A stretch of DNA of 64,000 nt, from NCBI RefSeq assembly GCF_003461625.1, contig NZ_QTXL01000004.1, positions 186,313 through 250,312 on the forward strand, read 5' to 3'. This DNA comes from Clostridium sp. AF15-31. GTDB lineage: Bacteria; Bacillota; Clostridia; Lachnospirales; Lachnospiraceae. Numbering within the stretch: position 1 is the stretch's first letter; each line of letters begins with the position of its first letter. Of the stretch, positions 28,814-36,611 are shown piece by piece. The notes beneath the pieces are model-generated. The model ran no database searches. It was not told where the DNA came from and saw only the letters and a list, made by a program, of their open reading frames with translations. A program made the position numbers and the translations under genes.

Positions 28814-28843
28814 TTGACTTGCACTGTATACTTGTGTTATTGT
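28814..28843 (+). promoter_or_regulatory. Likely promoter of the rpmG-secE-nusG-rplK-rplA operon
   Basis: TTGACT (28814-28819) and TATTGT (28838-28843) are separated by 18 bases, about 64 bases before rpmG. The -10 box is weak, so the exact hexamer is uncertain. Confidence 0.5.
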
Positions 28844-28906
28844 TAAACGTGCGATGAAAGAGGTCTTTTTTTTATGCCTTAAAATAAGTAATGGAGGTAG
28901 ATGGAA

Positions 28907-29056
28907 GTGCGCGTTAAAATAACATTGGCATGTCAGGATTGTAAACAGCGTAATTACAATATGACAAAGGATAAGAAAACGCATCCAGACAGAATGGAAA
29001 CAAAGAAGTACTGCAGATTCTGCAAGAAGCATACAGTACACAAGGAAACAAAATAG
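28907..29056 (+). CDS. rpmG: 50S ribosomal protein L33
   Basis: The 49-aa zinc-ribbon ribosomal protein begins [12 protein letters not shown] and has a second pair, YCRFCKKH. The GTG at 28907 is the start: it lies nine bases after GGAGG and gives the standard length. The ATG at 28901 is only three bases from the site. Both CxxC pairs are intact (the zinc-binding form). Confidence 0.95.
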   Translation: MRVKITLACQDCKQRNYNMTKDKKTHPDRMETKKYCRFCKKHTVHKETK

Positions 29057-29085
29057 TTCCGGACCAGTGAAGGAGGATTGGTTTA

Positions 29086-29289
29086 ATGGCAAAAAGTGAA
29101 GAAAAATCAACAGCTCTCAAGAAAAGCTGGACCCAGGAACTAAAGGGTGAATTCAAGAAAATCACATGGCTTGACAGAACAACCCTGTTTAAGCAGTCAG
29201 CCGTAGTAATCGTTTCAACGGTAATCCTCGGAGCTATTATTGCAGTCGTTGACTGGCTTATACAAATAGGCTTGAATTTCATAATATAA
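29086..29289 (+). CDS. secE: SecE preprotein translocase subunit
   Basis: The 67-aa product has the single C-terminal transmembrane helix and the preceding amphipathic segment (ELKGEFKKITWLDRTTL) typical of short Gram-positive SecE. It clamps SecY in the translocon. Its position between rpmG and nusG is the conserved bacterial order. Confidence 0.94.
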   Translation: MAKSEEKSTALKKSWTQELKGEFKKITWLDRTTLFKQSAVVIVSTVILGAIIAVVDWLIQIGLNFII

Positions 29290-29311
29290 TGAGTAAAGGT
29301 TGGTGAATTAT

Positions 29312-29836
29312 ATGGCAGATGCAGAAAGCGCAAAATGGTATGTAGTCCATACCTACTCAGGTTATGAAAATAAGGTTAAAGCTGATATTGAGAAAACAAT
29401 TGAAAACAGAAAATTACAGGACCAGATATTAGAAGTATCTGTACCCGTAGAAGAATCCATTGAGGTTAAGAACGGTGTACAGAAAGCTGTTACCAGAAAA
29501 CTGTTTCCCGGCTATGTCCTGCTCAATATGATTATGAACGATGCTACATGGTATGTAGTTCGTAATACAAGAGGTGTTACAGGATTCGTAGGACCGGGAT
29601 CAAAACCGGTTCCGTTATCAGATGATGAGATGAAGTACCTTGGAATCAACAAGGAGACAATCGTGATCGATGCGGAAGTAGGTGATATGGTTGAGGTTAC
29701 AGCAGGTGCCTGGGAAGGTACCGTGGGTAGTATTAAGGCAATTAACCCAAGTAAACAGACCATTACCATCGATGTAGAAATATTTGGCCGTGCAACATCT
29801 GTAGAGATTGCATTCGCTGATATCAAGAAATTGTAA
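29312..29836 (+). CDS. nusG: Transcription elongation/antitermination factor NusG
   Basis: The 174-aa protein starts at ATG 29312, giving MADAESAKWYVVHTYSGYE. The NGN domain includes FPGYVLL and TRGVTGFVG. The C-terminal KOW domain has VEVTAGAWEGTVG. It couples RNA polymerase to pausing, Rho or the ribosome. It is 22 bases after secE. Confidence 0.96.
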   Translation: MADAESAKWYVVHTYSGYENKVKADIEKTIENRKLQDQILEVSVPVEESIEVKNGVQKAVTRKLFPGYVLLNMIMNDATWYVVRNTRGVTGFVGPGSKPVPLSDDEMKYLGINKETIVIDAEVGDMVEVTAGAWEGTVGSIKAINPSKQTITIDVEIFGRATSVEIAFADIKKL

Positions 29837-29893
29837 GAGTGAGTGGAAGGGTATCCCCCGTTATTACCACAATATTTTTGGAGGTGCGCTAAG

Positions 29894-30319
29894 ATGGCGA
29901 AGAAAGTAGAAGGATATATCAAATTACAGATCCCTGCAGGAAAGGCAACACCTGCACCACCTGTTGGACCGGCTCTTGGTCAGCATGGTGTTAATATCGT
30001 TGCATTTACAAAGGAATTCAATGCTAGAACTGCTAACGAAGGAGATATGATCATTCCTGTTGTTATTACAGTTTACCAGGATAAGAGCTTTAGCTTTATC
30101 ACTAAGACTCCTCCTGCAGCACTTCTGATCAAGAAGGCTTGTAATATCAAATCCGGTTCAGCTAACTCAAAGAAGACAAAGGTTGCAACTATCTCAAAGG
30201 CTAAGGTTCAGGAAATTGCCGAACTTAAGATGAAAGATTTAAATGCTGCAAGCCTTGAAACTGCTATGAGCATGATCGCTGGAACAGCTCGTTCAATGGG
30301 CGTTACAGTTGAAGAGTAA
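29894..30319 (+). CDS. rplK: 50S ribosomal protein L11
   Basis: The 141-aa protein of standard length has the N-terminal proline-rich [19 protein letters not shown] and the C-terminal 23S-binding domain (AGTARSMGV). ATG 29894 follows GGAGGTGCGCTAAG; the longer upstream frame is not supported. It forms the GTPase-associated centre base with 23S rRNA. Confidence 0.97.
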   Translation: MAKKVEGYIKLQIPAGKATPAPPVGPALGQHGVNIVAFTKEFNARTANEGDMIIPVVITVYQDKSFSFITKTPPAALLIKKACNIKSGSANSKKTKVATISKAKVQEIAELKMKDLNAASLETAMSMIAGTARSMGVTVEE

Positions 30320-30379
30320 TTAAGAATAAAAACATTTTGGTGGGAGGGTCGCTCCCGATAAGACCACAGGAGGTTTATA

Positions 30380-31072
30380 ATGAAGAAGAGTAAGAAATAT
30401 ATAGATGCAAGCAAGCTCTATGACAAAACAGCCGTTTACGAATTCGAAGAGGCAGTTGCTTTGGTAAAGAAGATGGCTACAGCTAAATTTGATGAGACAA
30501 TCGAAGCTCACTTAAGACTGGGCGTTGATGGACGTCACGCAGATCAGCAGGTACGTGGTGCAGTTGTATTACCTCATGGAACAGGTAAGACAGTTAAGGT
30601 TCTCGTATTCGCTAAGGGAGATAAGGTAGACGAAGCTCTTGCTGCCGGTGCTGATTACGCAGGTGGTGAGGAATTAGTTCCAAAGATCCAGAAAGACGGA
30701 TGGTTAGATTTCGATGTTGTTGTAGCTACACCTGATATGATGGGTGTTGTTGGACGTCTTGGTCGTGTACTTGGACCTAAGGGCTTAATGCCAAACCCTA
30801 AGGCTGGTACAGTTACAATGGACGTAACAAAAGCAGTTAATGATATCAAAGCTGGTAAGATAGAGTACAGACTTGATAAAGCCAATATTATCCATGTGCC
30901 AGTGGGAAAAGCTTCCTTTACAGAGGAACAGTTAGACGAAAACTTCCAGACCTTAATGGATGCTATTGTAAAAGCAAAGCCATCAGCTGCTAAGGGACAG
31001 TACCTTAAGAGCGTTGTAATTGCTTCAACAATGGGTCCTGGTGTAAAGATTAACACAACAAGATTTGCGTAA
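30380..31072 (+). CDS. rplA: 50S ribosomal protein L1
   Basis: The 230-aa protein of standard length has the L1 signature region [20 protein letters not shown] and the C-terminal GPGVKINTT. It forms the L1 stalk at the ribosomal E site and often represses its own operon. A terminator follows directly. rplJ and rplL, which usually come next, are absent. Confidence 0.97.
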   Translation: MKKSKKYIDASKLYDKTAVYEFEEAVALVKKMATAKFDETIEAHLRLGVDGRHADQQVRGAVVLPHGTGKTVKVLVFAKGDKVDEALAAGADYAGGEELVPKIQKDGWLDFDVVVATPDMMGVVGRLGRVLGPKGLMPNPKAGTVTMDVTKAVNDIKAGKIEYRLDKANIIHVPVGKASFTEEQLDENFQTLMDAIVKAKPSAAKGQYLKSVVIASTMGPGVKINTTRFA

Positions 31073-31097
31073 ATCTTATATACCAATATATTGACAG

Positions 31098-31140
31098 AAC
31101 GACCATCATGCAGGACGCGCCTGTGTGGTGGTCGTTTTGT
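31098..31140 (+). terminator. Terminator after rplA
   Basis: A 17-bp stem with several G:T pairs (31098-31114 and 31120-31136) and an ACGCG loop, followed by TTTTG. It is too short and too close to a terminator form to be an L10 leader. Confidence 0.85.
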
Positions 31141-31178
31141 ACTATATGGAAAAACTTTAAGGGAAGGTAAAAACTTCC

Positions 31179-31207
31179 TTGACATATACAGGCTGCTCAG
31201 CTAAAAT
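31179..31207 (+). promoter_or_regulatory. Promoter of the phenylacetate-CoA ligase gene
   Basis: TTGACA (31179-31184) and TAAAAT (31202-31207) with a 17-base spacer, a strong housekeeping match. The leader is about 75 bases. Confidence 0.8.
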
Positions 31208-31288
31208 TTTTATGGGTAAACGCTTTAGTGTGAAAAAACATAAAAGCGAAAAAGTAAAGCCAAGATCAGACATGGAGGATAGTCACAT

Positions 31289-32614
31289 ATGAGACAGAAG
31301 AAGATTCATTACATCTATAACGATGCAATGGAATGTATGGATTTTGATGAAAGAAAAAAGCTTCAGGGAGAGAGACTGAGAGCTACCGTAGAGTTGGAAT
31401 ATAATAATGTTCCGGCTTACAGAAAGAGAATGGATGAAGCCGGAGTAAAACCGGAAGATATTAATGGAATTGAAGATATCGTAAAGCTTCCATTTACGCA
31501 GAAAACCGATTTGAGAGATAATTTCCCATATGGACTATTTGCTGCAGATCTTAAAGATATTGTGCGTATTCAGGGTTCTTCAGGAACAACCGGAAAGCCG
31601 ATCGTATCAGGATATACGGAAAATGATATTAAGGTATGGACAGAGATGGTTGCCAGAGCACTGACTGCTGCAGGCGGTACAAAGGATGATATCATTCAGA
31701 TTGCTTATGGTTATGGTTTATTTACCGGCGGACTGGGGGCACATCAGGGTGCAACAGAGATTGGGGCTACAGTAATTCCAATGTCATCCGGTAATACACA
31801 GAGACAGATTATAATGATGAAAGAGCTTGGTGCTACGATGCTTTGCTGTACACCATCTTATGCAACATATCTGGCAGAAACCATCCATGAAATGGGAATC
31901 AAGCCGGAAGAATTAAAACTGAAATCCGGTTGTTTTGGTGCAGAGCCATGGACAGAGGAAATGAGACAGCATCTGGAAGATCTGCTTGATTTTGATGCAC
32001 TCGATATCTATGGACTTACGGAGATTGGTGGTCCCGGTGTTGCATTTGAATGCATGGAAAAGCATGGTATGCATATCAATGAAGATCATGTGCTTGCAGA
32101 GATCATCGATCCGGTAACAGAAGAACCGCTTCCGGATGATACACCGGGTGAACTGGTATTTACTACACTGACCAAGACAGGTGTGCCTATGATCCGTTAC
32201 AGAACACATGATATCTGTACTTTACATCACGGAACATGTGCTTGTGGAAGAACAACAGTTAAGATGAGCCGTATCACAGGACGTACCGATGATATGCTTG
32301 TTGTTCGTGGCGTCAATGTATTCCCAAGTCAGATTGAAGCTGTACTGATGGGTGTGAAAGAAGCATCTGCACATTATATGCTGGTAGTTGATCGTGTGAA
32401 TTCACAGGATAAGCTTACTGTTCAGGTGGAATTAAAGGATGATGTTGATATAAACGATGCGGATAAGCTTGAGAAGCTGGCTGCATATATCAAGACACAG
32501 ATCAAGCAGACTCTGCTGATCAGTGCCAAGGTAGAACTGCTTCCGCCGAAGTCTATTGCTCGTTCCGAGGGCAAGGCAAAGCGTATTACCGATAACCGAA
32601 ACACCGGCTTCTAA
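31289..32614 (+). CDS. paaK: Phenylacetate-CoA ligase
   Basis: The 441-aa ANL enzyme activates phenylacetate (or related aryl-acetates) with ATP and CoA. Family marks are IQGSSGTTGKPIVSGYT (P-loop), the DIYGLTEIGGPGV acceptor region and the C-terminal GRTDDMLVVRGVNVFPSQIE. The A10 lysine region SEGKAKRITD is intact, unlike the Dlt-like ligase in this window. In Clostridia paaK is often paired with iorAB, which lies 24 kb away here. It has its own promoter and is followed at once by long hairpin B. Confidence 0.9.
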   Translation: MRQKKIHYIYNDAMECMDFDERKKLQGERLRATVELEYNNVPAYRKRMDEAGVKPEDINGIEDIVKLPFTQKTDLRDNFPYGLFAADLKDIVRIQGSSGTTGKPIVSGYTENDIKVWTEMVARALTAAGGTKDDIIQIAYGYGLFTGGLGAHQGATEIGATVIPMSSGNTQRQIIMMKELGATMLCCTPSYATYLAETIHEMGIKPEELKLKSGCFGAEPWTEEMRQHLEDLLDFDALDIYGLTEIGGPGVAFECMEKHGMHINEDHVLAEIIDPVTEEPLPDDTPGELVFTTLTKTGVPMIRYRTHDICTLHHGTCACGRTTVKMSRITGRTDDMLVVRGVNVFPSQIEAVLMGVKEASAHYMLVVDRVNSQDKLTVQVELKDDVDINDADKLEKLAAYIKTQIKQTLLISAKVELLPPKSIARSEGKAKRITDNRNTGF

Positions 32615-32625
32615 ACGAATGTGGC

Positions 32626-32860
32626 GGCATCCACGATAAATTTTATATCTTGAATATTATTTACACTATAAATGACTCGCGGGGATTTCTATTCGCTGCA
32701 CATGTCGGATTCGTAAATACTCCTGTGCCAACTCGCCTTTGGCTCAGACAGGCACCCGTATTTACTGACAATGTGCAACTCATAGCGAAATCCTTGCGAA
32801 TGTCATGTTATAGCGCAAATAATATCCTGAGATATTAAAATTTATTGTGGGTGCCTTTTT
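32626..32860 (+). repeat. Long imperfect hairpin B, also acting as terminator of paaK
   Basis: A stem-loop of about 230 bp covers 32626-32855. GGCATCCAC at the left pairs with GTGGGTGCC at the right. Matching blocks such as ATATTATTT, CTATAA, TCGC..GGATTTC, TGCACAT and GTAAATAC recur in inverted order around a loop near 32740. A T-run (32856-32860) ends it. It begins 11 bases after the paaK stop. It does not share the core motif of palindromes A and C. It could be an unusually long terminator or a decayed miniature transposable element. Confidence 0.7.
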
Positions 32861-33016
32861 GTATAGTGCGTTACGGTAAGTACGATTAATTGTGTAGAAC
32901 ATTTCCCCGGTTTTTATATATCGTCAGAAGCCGGATGTGTTCGGTTGTCAGATTATTGTGACAGAGAGTGCTTGCAGATAGCTTCGGTTGTGCCTATAAT
33001 ATAGACTATGAGATTA

Positions 33017-33219
33017 AACAGGCAATTGCAGAAAGCATATTGTAGATTTTGTTTAAACATTTTGACTTACCAACTCAGAGGCATTTGAGTCCGCCGGTCC
33101 TTAGATGGCGTGTAAACGGCATCTTAGTACCGTTGCAGGACGAAACGAGCGGAAGCGTCCTCTGGTTGGTAATGTCAGAAATGTTTAAACAGAGCATAGA
33201 ATATTCTGCAATGCCTGTT
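33017..33219. repeat. Large palindrome C with the same core as palindrome A
   Basis: The element of about 203 bp has outer arms AACAGGCA..TTGCAG matching CTGCAA..TGCCTGTT, then GTTTAAACATTT inverted as AAATGTTTAAAC, then TACCAAC/GTTGGTA. The inner part holds CGGTCCTTAG (33095-33104), a hairpin AGATG/CATCT, TTAGTACCGTT (33124-33134) and a GTCC/GGAC clamp, followed by a GGACG/CGTCC hairpin. The stems differ in sequence from element A but keep pairing. It ends about 30 bases before the glycerophosphodiesterase start, so it would lie in that gene's leader. Confidence 0.7.
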
Positions 33220-33248
33220 TTGAACAAACAACCAGGAGGCAGACAGAT

Positions 33249-35042
33249 ATGAAAGCGGAATATATGCTCCGGCTCAGATATTTTCTGGCACATAATAAAA
33301 TAAAGGTGGTACTATGTCAGCTTGCTTTTCTACTGGTTTCGTCGTTTATTCTGGTTCCGGTTGTATTTCGTGGATTCTATCTGGCGATCAAATTGTCCGG
33401 ATACAGTTCGATCACGAAAGAGAACTTTCTGGATGTCCTGATTAAGCCGGGATCTATTATTTATATATTGCTTCTTATTGTGCTGCTCATGGTGTTCATG
33501 TTGTTGAACCTTACGATGTATATTGTATTGTTTGATGCATCACTCCGGCACAGCAGACATGGCTTGATTGAATATCTGGTACAGGTCGAGAAGCATTTCT
33601 TCCGTTTCTTTGGAAAAAGGAAGATTGTGCGTATTTTCTACATGCTTCCATTTGCGTTTGCAGTATACATGCCACCGTTTCTGATGGCGTTAAATAATAA
33701 TACGGTCACAAAATACCTGTTGAAATTGTGTATTCGGGGAACCGGAAAGAAAGCATTTTGGATCGGATTTGCAGTGATCTATCTGATCTGTATCTGGGTT
33801 ATGTCCGTAAAGATTCCATATATCCGGTTGCTGATCCTTGGAAATGTCGATGCATCGAAAGCAAAAGAGCAGACCCGGCTGACACGACGGGAAAGATTTC
33901 ATCATTTTATGTTCCAGATGTTATGGGAATTGTTTATTGCTTTATTCTGTGCGGTACTATATGCAGTATTTATTCTGGTAAGTGTTCTTGTTATCAAGGC
34001 GAAATCTGATGGCGACAATGTTCTGATACTGTTTTATGAAGTGTATAATCGTATAAACATCGTTGTCGGAGGGTTGCTGCTTTTTATCTGTGGTATGTTC
34101 AACATTTCTGCAGCATTACAGCTCGCACGACCAAAGATGCTTATGTATTATGTAGATAATGCTGATCTTAACAAGCAGACCCATTATGTACTGGTCAGTA
34201 TGGTTGCTGTTGCCTGTGTATTGGCAATATATCTGAATGTCAGATTTTTGTCTGCAGGTACGACACCGACATACGCTTCCCTTGGGGCAACGTTGATCAC
34301 CGCACACAGAGGTTCCAGCAGTGAAGCTCCGGAGAATACGATCCCTGCATTTGAAAAGGCAATCGAAGAAGGGGCAGATTATGTGGAAATGGATGTCCGG
34401 ATGACTTCAGATGGGAAACTTGTGCTGATGCATGACCCATCAACCGAGCGGACGACAGGCGTTGATAAGCTGGTATGTGATACTACTTATGAGGAGCTAC
34501 AGCAATTGGATGCCGGAGCAGAATTTTCAGATGAATATGCCGGAACAAAGATTCCGACCTTACAGGAAGCAATCGATACCTGTAAAGGCAAGGTCATGAT
34601 GAACATAGAACTGAAAACGGTCCGGAATGACGGAGAACTGGAAGCAAAGGTTGCGCAGGTGCTCAAAGAGAATAACATGGAAGAGCAATGTATTGTCACA
34701 TCCTTTAAGCAACGGTCTCTTGTACGGATCAAGAAAGATGATCCGGATATCGTGACGGGATATATATACAGCTTCGGATACAGCAACCGGACAAATTATG
34801 AAGCAATGGATGTGTTAAGCATTGATGCCAGATACCTGACCAGGCAGGTGGTAACCGGAGCACATAAAAAAGGTATTATGGTCTGCGCATGGACGGTAAA
34901 TACCAGCAGCGAGATGCGTCGCATGATGGCAATTGGCGTGGATAATATCATCACGGACCGCGTGCCGCTTGCGAAGAGAACCTTAAAGCATAAGGACAGT
35001 AATGCCGTATCAGATATGGTAAAATATATATTTGAACAGTAA
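33249..35042 (+). CDS. Membrane-anchored glycerophosphodiester phosphodiesterase
   Basis: The 597-aa fusion protein has an N-terminal membrane domain with about 7-8 helices (residues 15-345), as in GPDPase_memb proteins. The C-terminal GDPD TIM-barrel begins at ITAHRGSSSEAPENT (about 350). Catalytic marks are HRG, EMDVRMTSDG (metal Glu/Asp) and LMHDP. It should hydrolyse glycerophosphodiesters, possibly lipid or teichoic-acid derived, at the membrane. The start follows CCAGGAGG. Palindrome C lies immediately upstream. Confidence 0.88.
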   Translation: MKAEYMLRLRYFLAHNKIKVVLCQLAFLLVSSFILVPVVFRGFYLAIKLSGYSSITKENFLDVLIKPGSIIYILLLIVLLMVFMLLNLTMYIVLFDASLRHSRHGLIEYLVQVEKHFFRFFGKRKIVRIFYMLPFAFAVYMPPFLMALNNNTVTKYLLKLCIRGTGKKAFWIGFAVIYLICIWVMSVKIPYIRLLILGNVDASKAKEQTRLTRRERFHHFMFQMLWELFIALFCAVLYAVFILVSVLVIKAKSDGDNVLILFYEVYNRINIVVGGLLLFICGMFNISAALQLARPKMLMYYVDNADLNKQTHYVLVSMVAVACVLAIYLNVRFLSAGTTPTYASLGATLITAHRGSSSEAPENTIPAFEKAIEEGADYVEMDVRMTSDGKLVLMHDPSTERTTGVDKLVCDTTYEELQQLDAGAEFSDEYAGTKIPTLQEAIDTCKGKVMMNIELKTVRNDGELEAKVAQVLKENNMEEQCIVTSFKQRSLVRIKKDDPDIVTGYIYSFGYSNRTNYEAMDVLSIDARYLTRQVVTGAHKKGIMVCAWTVNTSSEMRRMMAIGVDNIITDRVPLAKRTLKHKDSNAVSDMVKYIFEQ

Positions 35043-35142
35043 AAAAATTATCTATACTATGGAAATTGAGAAAAGAATGTGCTATAACAGAAACTATGAA
35101 TATTATTTTTTTACGAAATAGAAACTGAAAGGATGAATGGTT

Positions 35143-36174
35143 ATGGAGAAGAAAAATATTGACTGGTCAAGTATCGGTTTTGGTTATATCAAAACGGATA
35201 AAAGATATGTATCAAATTATAAGAATGGTGCATGGGATGAAGGAACATTAACAGATGATGCGAACATTGTATTAAGTGAGTGCGCAGGTGTTCTTCAGTA
35301 TGCCCAGACAGTATTTGAAGGATTAAAGGCATATACAACAGAAGATGGCAGGATCGTATGTTTCCGTCCTGATCTGAACGCAAGCAGAATGGCAGATTCA
35401 GCAAAGAGACTTGAGATGCCTGTATTCCCGGAAGATAGATTTGTAAAGGCAGTAGAAGAGACAGTTAGAGCAAATGCTGCTTATGTTCCACCTTATGGTT
35501 CAGGTGCAACTCTTTACATCAGACCATATATGTTTGGTTCCAATCCTGTAATCGGTGTTAAGCCGGCAGATGAGTATCAGTTCAGAATGTTCTGTACACC
35601 AGTAGGTCCTTACTTTAAGGGCGGTGCAAAGCCAATTACGATCAAGGTTTCAGATTTTGACCGTGCAGCACCTCATGGAACAGGTCATATCAAGGCTGGT
35701 TTGAACTATGCAATGAGCCTTCATGCAATTGTTACAGCTCATCAGGAAGGTTATGATGAGAACATGTACTTAGATGCAGCAACCAGAACAAAGGTAGAAG
35801 AGACAGGTGGAGCAAACTTCATCTTCGTAACAAAGGATGGAACAGTTGTAACCCCTAAGTCAAACAGTATCCTTCCATCAATCACAAGACGTTCACTTAT
35901 GGTAGTTGCTGAGAAGTACCTCGGACTGAAAGTAGAGCACAGAGAAGTATACTTCGATGAGGTAAAAGATTTTGCAGAGTGTGGTCTGTGTGGTACAGCA
36001 GCCGTTATCTCACCGGTAGGTAAGATTGTTGATCATGGCAAAGAGATCTGCTTCCCAAGTGGAATGGAGAAGATGGGACCGGTTATCCAGAAGCTCTATG
36101 ATACATTAACAGGTATCCAGATGGGTAGGATCGAAGCTCCGGAAGGATGGATCAAAGAGATCAAAGTAGACTAA
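35143..36174 (+). CDS. ilvE: Branched-chain amino acid aminotransferase
   Basis: The 343-aa fold-type IV PLP enzyme has the PLP lysine Lys184 in TGHIKAGLNYA, the EETGGANFIF strand and the CGTAAVISPVG loop. It interconverts Leu/Ile/Val and their 2-oxo acids using glutamate/2-oxoglutarate. ATG 35143 is nine bases after AAAGGA; ATG 35137 is too close. It is monocistronic with a terminator. About 100 bases upstream show no T-box. Confidence 0.94.
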   Translation: MEKKNIDWSSIGFGYIKTDKRYVSNYKNGAWDEGTLTDDANIVLSECAGVLQYAQTVFEGLKAYTTEDGRIVCFRPDLNASRMADSAKRLEMPVFPEDRFVKAVEETVRANAAYVPPYGSGATLYIRPYMFGSNPVIGVKPADEYQFRMFCTPVGPYFKGGAKPITIKVSDFDRAAPHGTGHIKAGLNYAMSLHAIVTAHQEGYDENMYLDAATRTKVEETGGANFIFVTKDGTVVTPKSNSILPSITRRSLMVVAEKYLGLKVEHREVYFDEVKDFAECGLCGTAAVISPVGKIVDHGKEICFPSGMEKMGPVIQKLYDTLTGIQMGRIEAPEGWIKEIKVD

Positions 36175-36208
36175 TTATTAAAATAGTTTCTATAAAGAAA
36201 GAAAAAAG

Positions 36209-36251
36209 ATATGGCGTAAATTCCCTTGGTGGGATTTGCGCCATATATTTT
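36209..36251 (+). terminator. Terminator after ilvE
   Basis: A 16-17 bp stem (36209-36225 and 36231-36246) with a TTGGT loop is followed by ATTTTATG. Confidence 0.82.
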
Positions 36252-36611
36252 ATGTATATTCCCATAAAATATAAATTAGATATAAAATAACATATGATAT
36301 TAAAAATATGACATCATATCTAATTGAAAGTAAAAAATCTGTTTTGAGAATGCATTTCTAAAACTCAAATTGGATAACAGGTAAAAATGCAAAAATGTAT
36401 GTTTTTTGTGTGAAATGCGTTTGCTTTATGTGCATTTGTACGAAAATAAAATATATTGCAGTATAACACTTGATATTTATAAAGTGACAATATATACTTG
36501 AAAATTGCTAAAAGTAATATTGTACATAACAAAAACCGGCCGATAAAACCGGGAACCAACATGAGATTGCCGTCAGAGAATGGGCAATCTGCAAAGAAAT
36601 GGAGGAAAACG
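36252..36611 (+). promoter_or_regulatory. 360-base gap with promoter and structured leader of the secreted repeat protein
   Basis: The left part is very A/T-rich with no gene. A promoter is visible: TTGATA (36470-36475), 17 bases, TATACT (36493-36498). The leader of about 107 bases contains an ACCGG/CCGG repeat pair near 36535-36552 and a hairpin with arms AGATTGCC and GGCAATCT (36563-36589), ending before GGAGG. It does not fit a riboswitch class I recognise. Confidence 0.6.

Noticed and set aside
31073..31178. L10 leader for rplJL
   Set aside because: The only structure is a terminator hairpin, and rplJ does not follow.
32650..32838. 62-codon open frame after paaK
   Set aside because: It lies inside the long hairpin B, lacks a ribosome site, and its codons simply follow the palindrome.
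22849..33219. Calling palindromes A, B and C insertion sequences
   Set aside because: They contain no transposase, their ends differ from one another, and no target-site duplication could be identified; they are reported as repeats or RNA candidates instead.
36498..36611. N-terminal extension of the secreted repeat protein from 36498
   Set aside because: The signal peptide and GGAGG place the start at 36612; the upstream in-frame stretch is the leader RNA.
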